Shown: positions 34,816 to 46,094 of the stretch, piece by piece
How positions within the stretch are numbered: position 1 is the first letter of the stretch
Layout of the letters: every line of letters starts with the position of its first letter
DNA from: Manduca sexta
Taxonomy: Eukaryota; Arthropoda; Insecta; Lepidoptera; Sphingidae
NCBI RefSeq assembly: GCF_014839805.1
Contig: NC_051129.1
Location: forward strand, 1,922,001-1,986,000
Direction of reading: 5' to 3'
DNA length: 64,000 nt
Position numbers and translations under genes: made by a program
The notes under the pieces: model-generated
What the model saw: only the letters and a program-made list of their open reading frames with translations
Databases searched by the model: none
What the model was told of the DNA's origin: nothing

Positions 34816-36139
34816 CTGAAAACAAAATGTATTACGTCATCATTCATTAATAATGAGGTATGTATGGTGTTGGGATTATTTCGTCGATTTCATCATGATT
34901 ATAATAAAATAATGTGTGAGGCACTGATCTTTTGAAAAATTCTTACGATTTCCACCACAAGGGATAGGCATAAGTGTAACTTAAGTCAGGCTAATCAAGT
35001 GGATTGCAATAAACTAGGTTAATTGAAGCCTAAATTAACGAAATAATTTATATTCTCATTATGATCAGCATTTCAAATAATCCTTATTGTTTGTGGCGTA
35101 GGGCGGGCATTAAAGCGCCGATATACGCTTGGTAAGTTAAAGGAAATTAATTAACACCTGCATTGTGTCGATGCTTTAACTTAGTCAAGAAACTTCTGTC
35201 AACTGAGGACTAGAAGTCGCCGTTCAAGCGGGTTTGTGGGCTTGACAGAGCAGTGTTCATAGTGCTGCCGTGCCAATTGCCGTAATGTTTTAAGGCCTGG
35301 CCTTCAGCTGGAATAAGGGAACAAGACAGAATGATGTCTGACAGAGCAGTACGGTATGCCGGCGTGCCGCTCGTTGCGTAGCCTGTTTTCGTGACTTGGT
35401 CCTAATGGTAGCTTAGCTTCAATAACTTCGAGTGGTTTTATATATATCAGCATTAATTGAGAGTATCTGAAACTGTATTGTAAAAATTGTGTGTTTTCTT
35501 TTTATTAATGCGATTTGAGGTTAATTGTTTAACCTTTGTGTGAGCTTGTAAATTGTAATTAGAGCGGCATAAATGCTCTTCAAGGTATAGAAGCCCAAAA
35601 AAAACGAAGCAGAGATAGAAATAACTCCCTGTCGTGTTTTAATAACCTCATGTCCAAATTTTACTGAGCAGACTTAATACTTAAACCGCTGGCTAAAATT
35701 CCAGCTCATTTTACGAGAGCATTCAAATAAATTCTCAATTTATGTTGAAATTTTATTCGTTATGTGAAAACATGCGGACACCGTATGTACGGGCTAACAC
35801 GATCCTATTGATGTGTATATAAATATCACGCTTTATAGTGGTGTAGGCAAGACACTTAATATTGCGCTCTAGGTATGGAGGGTAGACAGTGAATTAAATT
35901 TTAATAGTACCTTGCGTTTTGTAAGGCGAGTGACAGTCCCTCGGCTTCTTTAATCCCTATGTTTTTCTGTCTGGTAGTGGAGCTCAGTTAATATCAACGC
36001 GTACGTAGTAAGCAACACGTTTGCGGGCTATATATACAGATACTTGGTTTTTCATTTGTTTACTTATTTTATTTTTATTTTATTTTATTACACTTTATTT
36101 TACACCATGGATAAAAAATAATGTAACTAGAACTTATAT
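34816..36139. other. Upstream of the RGK exons, no exon recognised
   Basis: This should be intron if the 5' exons lie further on. 35200-35400 is GC-richer and contains an imperfect direct repeat (TTGACAGAGCAGTGTTCATA near 35250, TGACAGAGCAGTACGGTATG near 35340). No P-loop codons were found on the minus strand. Confidence 0.4.
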
Positions 36140-36335
36140 ATATTGCCTTATCTTTAATCTATATAGCTACAGAGTTGTTTTTTGGTTTGAATGCGTTAAT
36201 CTCAAGAACCATCAAACCAAATTAGATTTTTTTTTCACACATAGGAAGCTACATTACTCCTGAGCATTAAAAGCTACATTTTATCCCGGAAAAACTTTTC
36301 ACCCGGGCGGAGTCGTAGCAAAAACTTAGTATTAT
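36140..36335. repeat. Repeat-F copy
   Basis: CTTTAATCTATATAGCTACA, TTGGTTTGAATGCGTTAATC, GAAGCTACATTACTCCTGAG, TTTTATCCCGGAAAAACTTT, then CCGGGCGGAGTCGTAGCAAA. The 80-residue frame at 36021-36263 runs into it and is not a gene. Confidence 0.55.
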
Positions 36336-36690
36336 ATAATTTTCTCGAGCCAAGAAATAAAATCAAAATGTAAAATTTGATAATTTCGCCAAAATTCCCA
36401 CATCGGACGAACAACGAGTACTATGACGCGACATTTCAAAACTTTTCACATTTTGGCATAATTACAAACAATATCTCATTGTTGGCAAAACAATGAGTAT
36501 TTGACAGTATGAAAAATTTGGAAAGTGACTTGTAGGAACGGTGGCGGCATCCATCAATGTCGAGTTTCCAGTTGGCACTACCTCTCCAAACACGTGAGAT
36601 TTCTAGGAATAAGAAGCCATTGAACTAGCGAGAATTATGTAAACTGTTTATAACTTTGGAGCAGTAAATTGTTGGTATTGATATTTGTAT

Positions 36691-36925
36691 CCACTCTGAT
36701 AGCGAACACGGTACACAAGGTGTAAAACCCGCCATAGTGCTCGAAGTTGGTGTGTCGCGTTCCGGGATCAGCCTGTGTATATTCGGTTCTAACAGGCCGG
36801 CATAATTATGTTGGCTGTCGAGGGGTAATCATCACTCATCAGTCGATATTCTTTTGGATCCCACTCTACTTAAAATCAGGTGGAGTCGGGTCACTTGGCC
36901 GTGCTCGTATTAAAAAAATAATATT
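36691..36925 (+). repeat. Repeat-D copy
   Basis: AAAACCCGCCATAGTGCTCG, GTGTGTCGCGTTCCGGGATC, GAGGGGTAATCATCACTCAT, CAGTCGATATTCTTTTGGAT and the tail GGTCACTTGGCCGTGCTCGT. Diverged from 6391-6610. Confidence 0.7.
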
Positions 36926-37107
36926 GGTCTGTATTAGGATTACATAGTGTTAAATGTGTAACAAATGCTCCTTCCCTCCGCTGAGATTCTCCATTCGCTA
37001 TTGTTTTTCCTCTAAACCCACAATGCATCCAAAAGTTTCGAATAGTCTCCATTCAGCAAACTTTGGAACGAACCCTTGTGGTGTGTAACCATGTATTTGT
37101 ATTATAA

Positions 37108-37410
37108 TAAATAATAATATCAGCGCTGTATTATAAACATGCGCTGAGCACGGACCTCCTCTACTAATCAGAAGAATTAGGACTTAGCCACCACGCTGGC
37201 CCAGTGCGGATTGGCAGAATTAACCTATCTTCAAAATTATTATAGAAAGCGTCTCAGGTATACAGGTTTCTTCACGATGTTCTTCTTCACCATTAAAAGA
37301 AGAGATAATTCACAAAACAAAAACACGCATAACTTTAAAAAAGTCAAGGGTGCGCTCTGGGGTTTAAACTGCGGACTTTTATCTCTGCAGTCCATTCCTC
37401 TTCACCATTA
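37108..37410 (-). repeat. SINE-A, diverged copy
   Basis: The minus strand keeps the tail (ACAGCGCTGATATTATTATT), AGAGGAGGTCCGTGCTCAGC, GCCAGCGTGGTGGC and the GGTGAAGAAGAACATCGTGA body. The 86-residue frame at 37211-37471 is inside it. Confidence 0.75.
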
Positions 37411-37565
37411 TAATAAGCAATATAGTTTCTCTGACAGCGTCCACGCTCAACATGTAACACCTTTTTGTTAACAATAATTATGGTGCATTAAATCATAGGT
37501 ATATATTTAAAATATCACCCATCGTTCAAAATACAATAATTATAATCATCAACATTTAAATATTA

Positions 37566-37856
37566 GTAACTAGCTTTTGCTCGCGTCTTCGCCCGCGTGA
37601 ATGCGTTTTCCAGGATATTGTTTTTCCGACTTACTTTATATGTATCGTTATATTACGACCAAATTACACAAAATCATTATAAATTATAGGCTATGCGTTA
37701 TTCCGATGTATAACCAATATCACTGCAAAGTTTCATCTAAACCCGTTCAGTAGTTTTTTCGTGAAAGAGGAACAAACATACATATATCCATACATAAATA
37801 TATCCATACATCCATCCTCACAAACTTTCGCATTTATAATATTAGTAGGATTAAAA
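37566..37856 (-). repeat. Repeat-F copy, full length
   Basis: The left end is TAACTAGCTTTTGCTCGCGT, then CTTCGCCCGCGTGAATGCG. The middle reads AAAGTTTCATCTAAACCCGT, then TCAGTAGTTTTTTCGTGAAA. The right end is ACAAACTTTCGCATTTATAA, then TATTAGTAGGA. It carries a CATACATA-type microsatellite (37780-37815). From memory this is one of the most abundant lepidopteran interspersed repeats. Confidence 0.7.
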
Positions 37857-38116
37857 CCCCCTTATTCATAAACGTTTTTTATCTAAGGACGGAGTAAAGC
37901 TGTGATAACAAGCTTGTTTCTCAGTGCCCAACGGCACTGAGAAATAGACATAGGGCCGTTGTGATTAGTCATTATTGTTGTATTTCAATATTAGCCAATC
38001 ACAATGGCCCTACGTCTACGCACTGCGACGACTGCCATGCCGTCAGCACTGAGAAACAGACTTGTTATCACAGCCTTACTCGGTCGTTCGATAAAAAACG
38101 TCTATGAATAAGGGGG
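37857..38116. mobile_element. TIR element (MITE), 260 bp
   Basis: Ends CCCCCTTATTCATAAACGTT and ACGTCTATGAATAAGGGGG are inverted. The TIRs extend about 70 bp through GCTGTGATAACAAGCTTGTT and CAGACTTGTTATCACAGCCT. It is inserted at the very end of the preceding Repeat-F copy. No certain target duplication. Confidence 0.8.
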
Positions 38117-38577
38117 TAAATAATTAACTACATCTTAAATTATGAATGGAAAGACCGCCTCGTAATCATACCAGGTGCAAAATTGTAATAAATTGAAATT
38201 GAAAGCAACCCTTAATGCCAACTCTTTGAACAAGGCCCCTTTCCCCCCGCCCGTGTCAACCGCAATGACCGCTATACACGGGCGTCGCCGGCACGCGAGG
38301 AATTTGGCACTATTATCGGTTCCGGTATTCTATAGCATAGTGACACATTCTCCTCTCTTATTGATGGATTAAATATTTAATTGCAGTTTGTATTGAAATA
38401 TCTTGTGTGATGGGTCTTTGGAATCTAAATGGATGTGTCGAAAGATGGATTGAGTTGATCATTTTCTTAAATACTTGGTGATAAATGATGAGGTTAATGT
38501 TTTAGAGTTTGTTATATCTGATACATTATTTTCATTAATAGAAAATTACGTAATTATTGAGAATAATATTATATTAA
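38117..38577. other. No gene seen
   Basis: Between two elements. 38200-38290 is GC-rich (CCCTTTCCCCCCGCCCGTGT) and open on both strands, but it matches no known domain. Confidence 0.4.
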
Positions 38578-38868
38578 GGTCACGGACCGGGTATGTCCGC
38601 AGGTTCGAATCCCAAGCATACACCTCTGATTTTTCTTAATTATGTGTGTATTCTTTGTGAATTATCGCTTGCTTTAACGGTGAAGGAAAACATAGTGAGG
38701 AAACGTGCATACCTGAGAAGTTCTCTATAAGGATTTCGAGGGTGTGTGATTCTACCAATCCGCACTGGGTCAGCGTGGTGGACTAAGGCCTCTCAGTAGT
38801 AGAGGAGGCCCGTGTCCAACAGTGGGAAAGTATATAATACAGGGCAAATATTATTATTTATATTATAA
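38578..38868 (+). repeat. SINE-A, nearly complete, head truncated
   Basis: Starts at GGTCACGGACCGGGTATGTC and keeps box B (GGTTCGAATCCC). The body, CAGTAGTAGAGGAGGCCCGT and TATATAATACAGGGC follow. The CTAATCC segment is deleted between AAGGCC and TCTCAGTAG. Confidence 0.88.
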
Positions 38869-38881
38869 TATAAGGTGACGA

Positions 38882-39082
38882 AGCTCTATTCCGTATACGG
38901 GCGAATCCGTCTTTTTGGAATTACGGACGTTCTATTCGAAGGATAGTTCCATAGTCGTACGGGTAAGAGTTAAAAAATAACGTATTTAGCCATACGGCTA
39001 TCAAAGCTGCCCTTCTATTAAAACGCCCGTAATTGCAAAAATACGGATATATCTCTATAGACGGAATAAGGCCTTAATAGAC
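38882..39082. mobile_element. TIR element (MITE), about 200 bp
   Basis: The left part TCTATTCCGTATACGGGCGA, GTCTTTTTGGAATTACGGAC is inverted relative to the right part GCCCGTAATTGCAAAAATAC, TATAGACGGAATAAGG. The arms are imperfect, about 57 bp. No coding capacity. Confidence 0.6.
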
Positions 39083-39171
39083 CTTAGATGATTTTTAATT
39101 CGAAAAACTTTATAAATTTCCGGAGATGCGAGTTAAAACTCAAATAGCAATACAGATAGCATTGTATTAAA

Positions 39172-39428
39172 CATACATAACATCACGCATTTATCCCCGA
39201 AGGGGTATGCAGAGGCGCAACTAGGGCACCCACTTTTCGCCAAATATGTTACGTCCCATGATGTGATAGGGGGCGAGCCTATCGCCATATCGGGCACAAA
39301 TTCCAGACTCCGGGCTGATACTGAGCAGAAAAAACCCAAAATTTTATTTTGCCCGACCCGAACGGGATTCGAACCCAGGACCTCAGAGCGCTATTGTACC
39401 GGACTTGCAATACAACTACGCCATCGAG
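39172..39428 (-). repeat. SINE-B, near full length with perfect 13-bp target duplication
   Basis: Head GCCTCGATGGCGTAGTTGTA, box B GGTTCGAATCCC, full body and 3' end on the minus strand. It is flanked by GCATTGTATTAAA at 39159-39171 and again at 39429-39441. This is clear evidence of retrotransposition. A small insertion near the box B region (CCGTTC) distinguishes this copy. Confidence 0.93.
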
Positions 39429-39441
39429 GCATTGTATTAAA

Positions 39442-39974
39442 GAAATATTGAAAACTAAATAAATATACTAAATACAAAATATGTTAATTTAAACAATATC
39501 AGAATAAATCAATAAACAATTTCCTTAACGAATTCATTAATTCTTTTGGTTATTGCATTTCATTATTTCAAGTGACCCATTAATATGGATGCTCCAATTA
39601 AAACTGTTTCTAGTGTTTCTCAAGCCCACATTTTCGAATTATATATCATATATTTAACACTTTTAAAGCCATACATATTCTGTTTATGAATTTGTTATAG
39701 TGGTGTTAAAATGAAAACTGTATTTTTTGATAAATTCGTATAAGATATTTATAAGTGTTTATTTTTGATAAATCTTCACCAAACTACGAACTGTGCCTTA
39801 TTTTATATATTAAACTATAATACTACCTTTGTCTTGTCATTCTAAGGAATTGCATGCACTCGACTACTGCATGATATTATGAATTTATCACACGGTATTA
39901 CCTCTGTCCAATGAAGCACTCTGAGCTAATGGATCTCAGCATTATAATTGTACAGATAATAATTAATATACTAA
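39442..39974. other. No gene seen
   Basis: AT-rich DNA, nothing recognised. Confidence 0.4.
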
Positions 39975-40115
39975 CTGGTAGGTCTTATGCGATAATCCGA
40001 CTGGGTAGCTACTATGGAAATGTCTATTTCTGCCGCTAAGCATCAAGTACTATTAGTACATTGTATCCTAGTATATTGTATTCCTGTTTGAAGGATATTG
40101 TAATGAAATGAAAAA
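39975..40115 (+). repeat. Fragment of a Repeat-C-type LINE 3' region
   Basis: ACTGGTAGGTCTTATGCGAT, GACTGGGTAGCTACTATGGA, CTATTTCTGCCGCTAAGCAT, TTCCTGTTTGAAGGATATTG. From memory this is the segment just upstream of the GTGTAACTAC...GACTTAACATCTC block of Repeat-C; the same order is kept at 54985-55110. Confidence 0.5.
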
Positions 40116-40239
40116 CACTTTATTGTACACCACATTCAGCAGAATTAATAAAATTATGGTCTAAAAAAATACGTCCAACAATAACTGTAACTCACTGGTT
40201 ATATTGCACACAATAACTGAGTGTCATGGGATTAAATCA

Positions 40240-40435
40240 CTACATAGTATAAAACAAAGTCGCTTTCTCTGTCCCTGTGTGTGCTTAAATCTTTAAAACT
40301 ACGCAACGGATTTTGATGCGGTTTTTTTAATAGATAGTGTGATTCAAGAGGAAGGTTTATATGTATAATAATAACATCCATTAAATAGTCAGCACTGCAC
40401 CTGTGCGAAGCCGGGGCAAGTCGCTAGTATAGTAT
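40240..40435 (+). repeat. Interspersed repeat fragment (Repeat-F-like)
   Basis: TATAAAACAAAGTCGCTTTC, AAACTACGCAACGGATTTTG, GAGGAAGGTTTATATGTATA and the end CGAAGCCGGGGCAAGTCGCT match a common lepidopteran repeat from memory. The class is uncertain. Confidence 0.55.
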
Positions 40436-40545
40436 ATAAAATTGTATAGAGTGCTTTGTGAATCCAAATTACGGTAGATTTATGATAGATAACAATTTGG
40501 CAAATGTAAAGTATAGGTTGTCAGTTGCGTCTATATATACTTTTG

Positions 40546-40790
40546 GAGATCATCATCATCGGCCGTAAGATATCCACTGCTGAACATGGGTCACCCCAAA
40601 GATTTCCAGATCGACCTTTTGTAACCGGCCCGCATCCAGCGACCTCCTAAGACTTTTATGAGGTTATCTGTGACGCTGCGCTTGCCTTGCCTGCTGCTTG
40701 CCAGGCCGTGGCCTCCACTCCAGAACCTTCTTGCCCCATCAGCAATAAGGATCTGGAAGCTTTTGATATATTTTGGATATAGAAGGCGTG
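40546..40790 (-). repeat. LINE (RTE-type) 3' fragment
   Basis: On the minus strand a frame ends GGRWMRAGYKRSIWKSLG, resembling the GRRWMQxAQDRxxWRxLGE end of RTE-like LINE proteins. It is followed by CCCATGTTCAGCAGTGGATA, ACGGCCGATGATGATGATC, the usual 3' end with GAT repeats. Broken and short; not a host gene. Confidence 0.65.
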
Positions 40791-40859
40791 AAGTTCTGAT
40801 TTTTTTTATAAGTGGAGCACGATGAATCTGCACCTGATGGTAAATGGAGGGGTGTGCAG

Positions 40860-41529
40860 ACGTTTAACAATTAAAGGGAATTCAATCTTAATTGTATTGA
40901 GACAAGTACCGATGTTTATTACAACATTACGAAAGTAATTTCGAGGTGGAACGATTGAATGAAGTCATTTCATTTGAAGACGTCTCCGAATACATCTTGT
41001 GTTAATTAAGTTGAAACAGGTTTTGAGATGTCGCACAAAGATTTTTTTGTATATTGAGGTACCGAAGACGTGCTTGACATCAAAGTCTTAATTCAATCTA
41101 AGTATATAAAATATATGTAATACAATGTGACTTCGATCAATTCAATTTGCCATTCAGATGATGATTTTACTAATGTCAAGGTATAATGTGACTATACGAG
41201 ATGTTATTTCTCATAGCGCTTGTCAAAATGTCTTTCTACGCTTTACCTATGGAATACAAAGTATGAAATTAGCAATAACCATTTTTTACCTACCGAATAT
41301 GATCTGTTTGATCTCGAAATGCGATTTGTGAGAACAAGGTACGAGACAGAACGGTGGGTAAGTCGCTATCCAATAGCATATATCTGGTACAATCAATAGC
41401 GTATAATGTCTCCCGAGGCAATTCTTGTTCGTTCTGTCTTCAAAGCGCATGGACGTCCATGCATGAGTAGATAATTATCTTGCCCGAGGAACATAATGCA
41501 GTGTATATACAACCTGATTGCATAAAACA
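40860..41529. other. No gene seen
   Basis: Unique-looking AT-rich DNA. No recognised repeat or exon. Confidence 0.4.
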
Positions 41530-41652
41530 TTAAAATTTAAAAAAGGCCGCGAGCATTTCCTCTTCGTCCATTGTAGCAAGTTCCCATTCTTTCCCAAGTC
41601 TTCCTTCACCACTCTCCATCAGTGCCACTGCGGTTGCTAAGCCGGGGAATCG
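41530..41652 (-). CDS. Possible terminal coding exon or gene fragment, unidentified
   Basis: After a possible acceptor (ATATGATAG, AG at 41654-41653) the minus strand is open for 40 codons to a TAA at 41530-41532. It has codon use that looks coding against an AT-rich background. The peptide begins RFPGLATAVALMESGEG, continues RLGKEWELATMDEEEML and ends AAFFKF. I do not recognise it. It could be the last exon of a gene whose other exons I cannot see, a retrocopied fragment, or a transposon piece. No domain is claimed. Confidence 0.3.
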   Translation of the reverse strand, partial: RFPGLATAVALMESGEGRLGKEWELATMDEEEMLAAFFKF

Positions 41653-41659
41653 CTATCAT

Positions 41660-42522
41660 ATTAGCAAGGTAACATGACGATAATTGCAGTGGATCCCATA
41701 AAAAAAAGTTTTATATTAATGAAGATTAATGAGGTAGATATATCGGAACGTATACCGGCACAAAATCAAGACTCGAAAATGTCCCAATTAGGACTTTTGT
41801 GCGCAACTAACACAACATTGTAATGCAATTTGTTGTCTTAAGTGATTTTGAGTATTATTTCAATGAAGACAATATCGATAATAGTTTGATAGTAAAAAAA
41901 ATATTTGCGCTGTGTTCCGCCATATATGCCGGCCCTAACACAGTAGCTTTTCGGGCGCAGTATGACAGGTGAGTGAGCGTAACGAGCGCCGATAAAAATT
42001 AAAACAACGCCAGCGATTTTCCACCAGCCATAAAATGGTGAATTTCGGAATGACGTCTAGCATTGATTGGGTTCATGCAATGATCGTGTCGTTGGGTATG
42101 AGAGGAGCGATTTTGATGTTTATTGCCATTTCATCAGAATATATTTTACTATTATAAAACCGAAAGTTTGTGAAGCTGTTTGAATGTTTATAAGAAATAG
42201 TTACAGAAATCGCAGAATTCGACACAAACAATTATATTATCATAGGAAAATTAACTCATAAAAATAACTACATTGATTCGTCAAAAGAGGTGGGAATAGA
42301 TAACCAACTAGAATTTTGACTTTGATGTCTTTAAAATAAAATTATTTATTTCAATATGTTCGTTTTTAAGAAATATATCCAAAATTTATAAAATTTTTTT
42401 TGCTTAGACATTTCGTTGAAAAAATAAAATCGCTTTTGAAAATATCCTTTTCAAGTTGTTTTACCCACGTGATCGACAAGGCAGTATTGTCTTTCTGAAA
42501 CTAAATAACATCATTATATTGT
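41660..42522. other. No gene seen
   Basis: 41900-42130 is GC-richer (GTAACGAGCGCCGATAAAAA, TGACGTCTAGCATTGATTGG) and may be an old repeat. 42140-42240 has a Repeat-F-like piece (CCGAAAGTTTGTGAAGCTGT). Confidence 0.4.
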
Positions 42523-43419
42523 TAGTCCATTGAAAAATTACATTTGGGGTTGCGTTTTTTAGAGGACGCAATTTTATTTTTTTGAAGTGTAGGGGGGGTC
42601 AGTCTAAAGCTAAAATCAAGTTTGTGGGGTCGCCACCCTTGTCCCACGGCCGCCATCTTGGAAATAGGGGTTGAAATGGTTTTTACGATGTATCTCTTAA
42701 ACTATTTATCTGACAAAAAAAGTGTATAAACATTTTTTGTTGCAAATTAAATTCTCTATAACTTTGGTCTAGTAACTTTTGTCGTAGAACTATAAATAAA
42801 AAAGTTATAAGCGAAATTGTTAAGAAACTCAATGTTAAGCAAAGTCCATTGCAACGCCATCAGAACGTGTGTTTATAAGGTTCATAATACTTTTTTTGTA
42901 CTCTCATTAATACCCAAATACCCAAGGGACCATTAGGGAACATAAGAACATCAGCCTGCTATTATTATTATTATTTCTAACCTCTCTTATTGTAAGAATA
43001 GCTGATAATATTGTGTTGAAGTTGTCGTAAGTAAGTTTTTTATTAGCATTTTGACTTTTAAGTCTTTTAAAAGTCAAAATGCTAATAAAAAAAAGGAGTT
43101 TTCACTAAAGTTAAAATTTTCGCTTATAACTTCTTTATTTATAGTTCTACGACAAAAGTTACTAGACCAAAGTTGTAGAGAATTTAATTTGCAACAAAAA
43201 ATGTTTATAATTTTTTTTTGTCAGATAAATAGTTTAAGAGATACATCGTAAAACCATTTCAACCCCTATTTTCAAGATGGCGGCCGTGGGACAAGGGTGG
43301 TGACCCCACAAACTTGGTTTTAGCTTTAGACTGACCCCCCCTACACTTCAAAAAAATAAAATTGCGTCCTCTAAAAAACGCAAGGTAAGGCCTAAAAAAT
43401 GTAACATTTCAATGGACTA
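42523..43419. mobile_element. Long-TIR foldback element, 897 bp
   Basis: The ends TAGTCCATTGAAAAATTACA and TGTAACATTTCAATGGACTA are inverted. The arms (about 42523-42830 and 43115-43419, roughly 300 bp each) match closely through the GTGTAGGGGGGGTCAGTCTA, CGGCCGCCATCTTGGAAATA and TAGTAACTTTTGTCGTAGAA blocks. TA at both ends suits a Tc1/mariner-type TA target. A second palindrome (43036-43092) sits in the centre. There is no transposase frame. Confidence 0.85.
43036..43092. repeat. Internal 25-bp-arm palindrome of the long-TIR element
   Basis: Arms 43036-43060 and 43068-43092 (TTTTTATTAGCATTTTGACT and complement) around a short TTAAGAC-type centre. It lies asymmetrically next to the right arm. 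Confidence 0.85.
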
Positions 43420-44073
43420 TGTTAGCAATTGTCACAACCGTTACTCATTTTATTTGACATAATAAAATTGGGACGTAGTTTCGCCAGATATTACTTGTTC
43501 AGTGCGCTCACTTCGTTTATTTGTTCCATGAAATATACGCGAGTTTATTGTTTCTCGTATCAAAATTGATATAAAAAATATTGTGATCGTTTACGAGTTT
43601 TATTCTTGGAAGTCATTTTTGTAACTTTCATACAATTTGTGACAAAATTGAGTGGCACATAACCCGTTTAGAGGCAATATATTAATACTTACAATGCCCA
43701 ATAAAAACACTGTGTGTGTCCACGACGTTCAAATATGAATATTTTAGTATCTCAGGCTTGTGTTCTACAAGTAAGTAAAGTAATAATACCATGGGTATAG
43801 GTTGCAATCGAAAAGTTTTAAGAATATATAGATACTGGGAAAATTGCCATACAAAAATTTTGCGTTCGTGCGATGATTACTTAACATTTTTACATCGTGA
43901 TTTGCACGTTTTAATGCGCAAATTAGCTATTTTCTGTAAATGTTTTTATGTATCAATATCTAAGGACGCTGTGAAATCCTATCACACGGATATATAAAGA
44001 CAATTGATTACTAATTGGTAATAACCATTGAAGCACAAATTTGGTCCTGATGGGCGAGATACAACTCACTAAA
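43420..44073. other. No gene seen
   Basis: AT-rich DNA. 43790-43890 resembles 28100-28200. The 68-residue frame at 43791-43997 covers that repeat-like piece and has no domain. Confidence 0.4.
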
Positions 44074-44378
44074 CTGTGTCGGCAACCTTTTGATAGGCAA
44101 GGGCTACAAGTTGGCTAAAATTAAGTAAAGGCGGGCCGCACGTATAATATTAAGATGCCCAATGTACATACATATAATTGTTCATATCTAACACTATAAG
44201 AATCTTTCTTCTGATATACGTACTGATTTACAGACTGACTGTCTTTCGTTTGTTCATTTGACGGTAGAATAGCGCGTTCTTTAGACGAGCTAACTCTTTT
44301 TTAATTAATTTATTAAATGTTACAAAAAATCACGGGCCGTAAGTAGAACGTTCGCGGGCCGCGTGTTGCCGACCGCTG
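44074..44378. mobile_element. hAT-like MITE with GGTCGGCAAC ends
   Basis: The right end reads, on the minus strand, CAGCGGTCGGCAACACGCGG. The left end is CTGTGTCGGCAACC with GCGGGCCGCACG further in. This matches the common CAGxGGTCGGCAACC type of hAT end. About 305 bp, no coding capacity. Confidence 0.6.
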
Positions 44379-44984
44379 GTTTAATGTATTAATAGTTGAA
44401 TTTTACGCGCCTTTGATAGCAGTGTTTAAGTATTTAAAATAGTTCTAAGAAGCTTCCGACTTATAAACACGATAAAAACGAATATCTTCTAACATCGAAG
44501 CCAGACGTATATACCAACGGAACGCGTCGCTCGTCACTCCGCCGCACTCCACGATGACCTGTCATTTGCCACGTACGAAACGAAGCTCGGCTGCCAACTA
44601 TGCAAGATTGATATGTACTTTCCCAGTACAGATAGTTCACGGAATTAATAATTAGTGAAGTATTTAGATTTCATGGAACTATGTTACTTTGTTGTGTTTT
44701 GAGATAGACTGTTTTGTATAACGCTTGGTTTTAGACAAATTATTGTTTGAGTAGTTCTGTTATGTATATCTTTGAGAGCTATAAAATACTGCATTGCATT
44801 GTTCTTTGAACCTTATTATGAGAGCTATAAAGTTAATTTCAGCGGTTTTACAGCTAAGGATGTTGCCACTGGATCTATGAGGTAATAGAAAGATAAATAG
44901 ATTTCAAAAAATTACAAACAATTTTGTATTGGAAAGTCAAATTAAACCTTAAAGTACTGAGTAAAAAATACTTTTATTTTATAA
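44379..44984. other. No gene seen
   Basis: A GC-richer patch at 44500-44600 (GGAACGCGTCGCTCGTCACT, CCGCCGCACTCCACGATGAC) was not identified. Confidence 0.4.
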
Positions 44985-45170
44985 TAACTTTTGTATCGGG
45001 GTAAAAGTCCCGCTTTATATTTTCCCGGAATGGAAAGTGAGTATAACCTTCCCAGGGTCTTAAACTATCTCCATACCAAATTTCAATAAAGTCCGTTAAG
45101 TAGATATTGAGATAATCTGTAACATACAGGCAGTCAGAAGGGGACTTTGTTTTATAATATGTATAGATTT
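44985..45170 (+). repeat. Repeat-F copy
   Basis: TAAAAGTCCCGCTTTATATT, GGAATGGAAAGTGAGTATAA, CCATACCAAATTTCAATAAA, GTCCGTTAAGTAGATATTGA. The 75-residue minus frame at 44974-45201 is inside it and not a gene. Confidence 0.6.
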
Positions 45171-45878
45171 TAAAAGTATTGTCGGCACCCCTGTACACCA
45201 ATCATCGGCAACATTGACTTAGCGGTATTTTTATGATGTCGTCAAATGTCAATTTCACGTCAAAGATAACATATTTGACAACAACGTGTTGGGTAAACTC
45301 ATACGTAAATTTGAACGAATACAAATATTGTGATGCAGTGGCGAAGGGTGAAATTTTTCAAAAGGTAACCCGGTGTGAAAAAAATTGCGTCACTTAAGAT
45401 ATCGGGAGCAATTTATGGGAAAACAAAAACTAAGACAATGAATTAGTCTTGATTCGAAATCGACTAACGTTGACATACCTACTAAATTACCTATTATGCG
45501 TAAATAATTGAAACATTTATAAAATCGAACAATAAATGTAGATAATTCTCCTTCCATTAATCACAAATATAAGTACTTACCTATTAATTTGTTATAACAG
45601 CAACAAAAGTAAGTATTAAAATTATAACCACACTACCTCCAAATAAGTATCTGTATTTTTTTTTTCAAAATAAAACTTTAAATGTAATTACCCCATATAG
45701 AATAGGTATCACGATCGCCAAACAGACCAACAGTTTAAAGGTACTTACATGATAAACGTATATGATATAATTATCAATTTAAATAATCAAGAAAGGTTAT
45801 TTGTTAACTTTTGCTTGTATCGTTTTAAATTCAGTAAAATATAATAAGTAAGTATTTATTTTCTTCTAACACACATTT

Positions 45879-46082
45879 TGTTGGCGTGTGTTTTTATTTA
45901 TATTTTTATATCGCAGACAAAGTAAACTCCCTGTTTTTATTTTGGATATTTATTTTATCACTGTTTACTTTACACCAGTTTTTACACTTTCTTCATGGCG
46001 TCTAATAGTGATGTGTCATTACTACTAGTGATGTTCTAATTTATGAATTATACAAACATATGCATACAGCCACACTTTAACA
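45879..46082 (-). repeat. Copia 3' LTR
   Basis: 204 bp, begins TGTTAAAGTGTGGC and ends CACACGCCAACA on the minus strand. It looks identical to the 5' LTR base by base. Confidence 0.95.
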
Positions 46083-46094
46083 CCTTCCCTTAAT
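46083..46094 (-). other. Copia polypurine tract
   Basis: AAGGGAAGGTG lies directly before the 3' LTR on the minus strand. This is the expected place for priming of plus-strand synthesis. Confidence 0.75.

Noticed and set aside
36021..36263. 80-codon hydrophobic plus frame
   Set aside because: It runs into a Repeat-F copy and has low-complexity F/L/Y content from AT-rich DNA.
38175..38372. GC-rich patch; the minus strand reads GGGKGAL, a P-loop-like string that could be the missing RGK exon
   Set aside because: It lacks GxxGVGKS and the sequences expected around it; chance match in a GC-rich patch.
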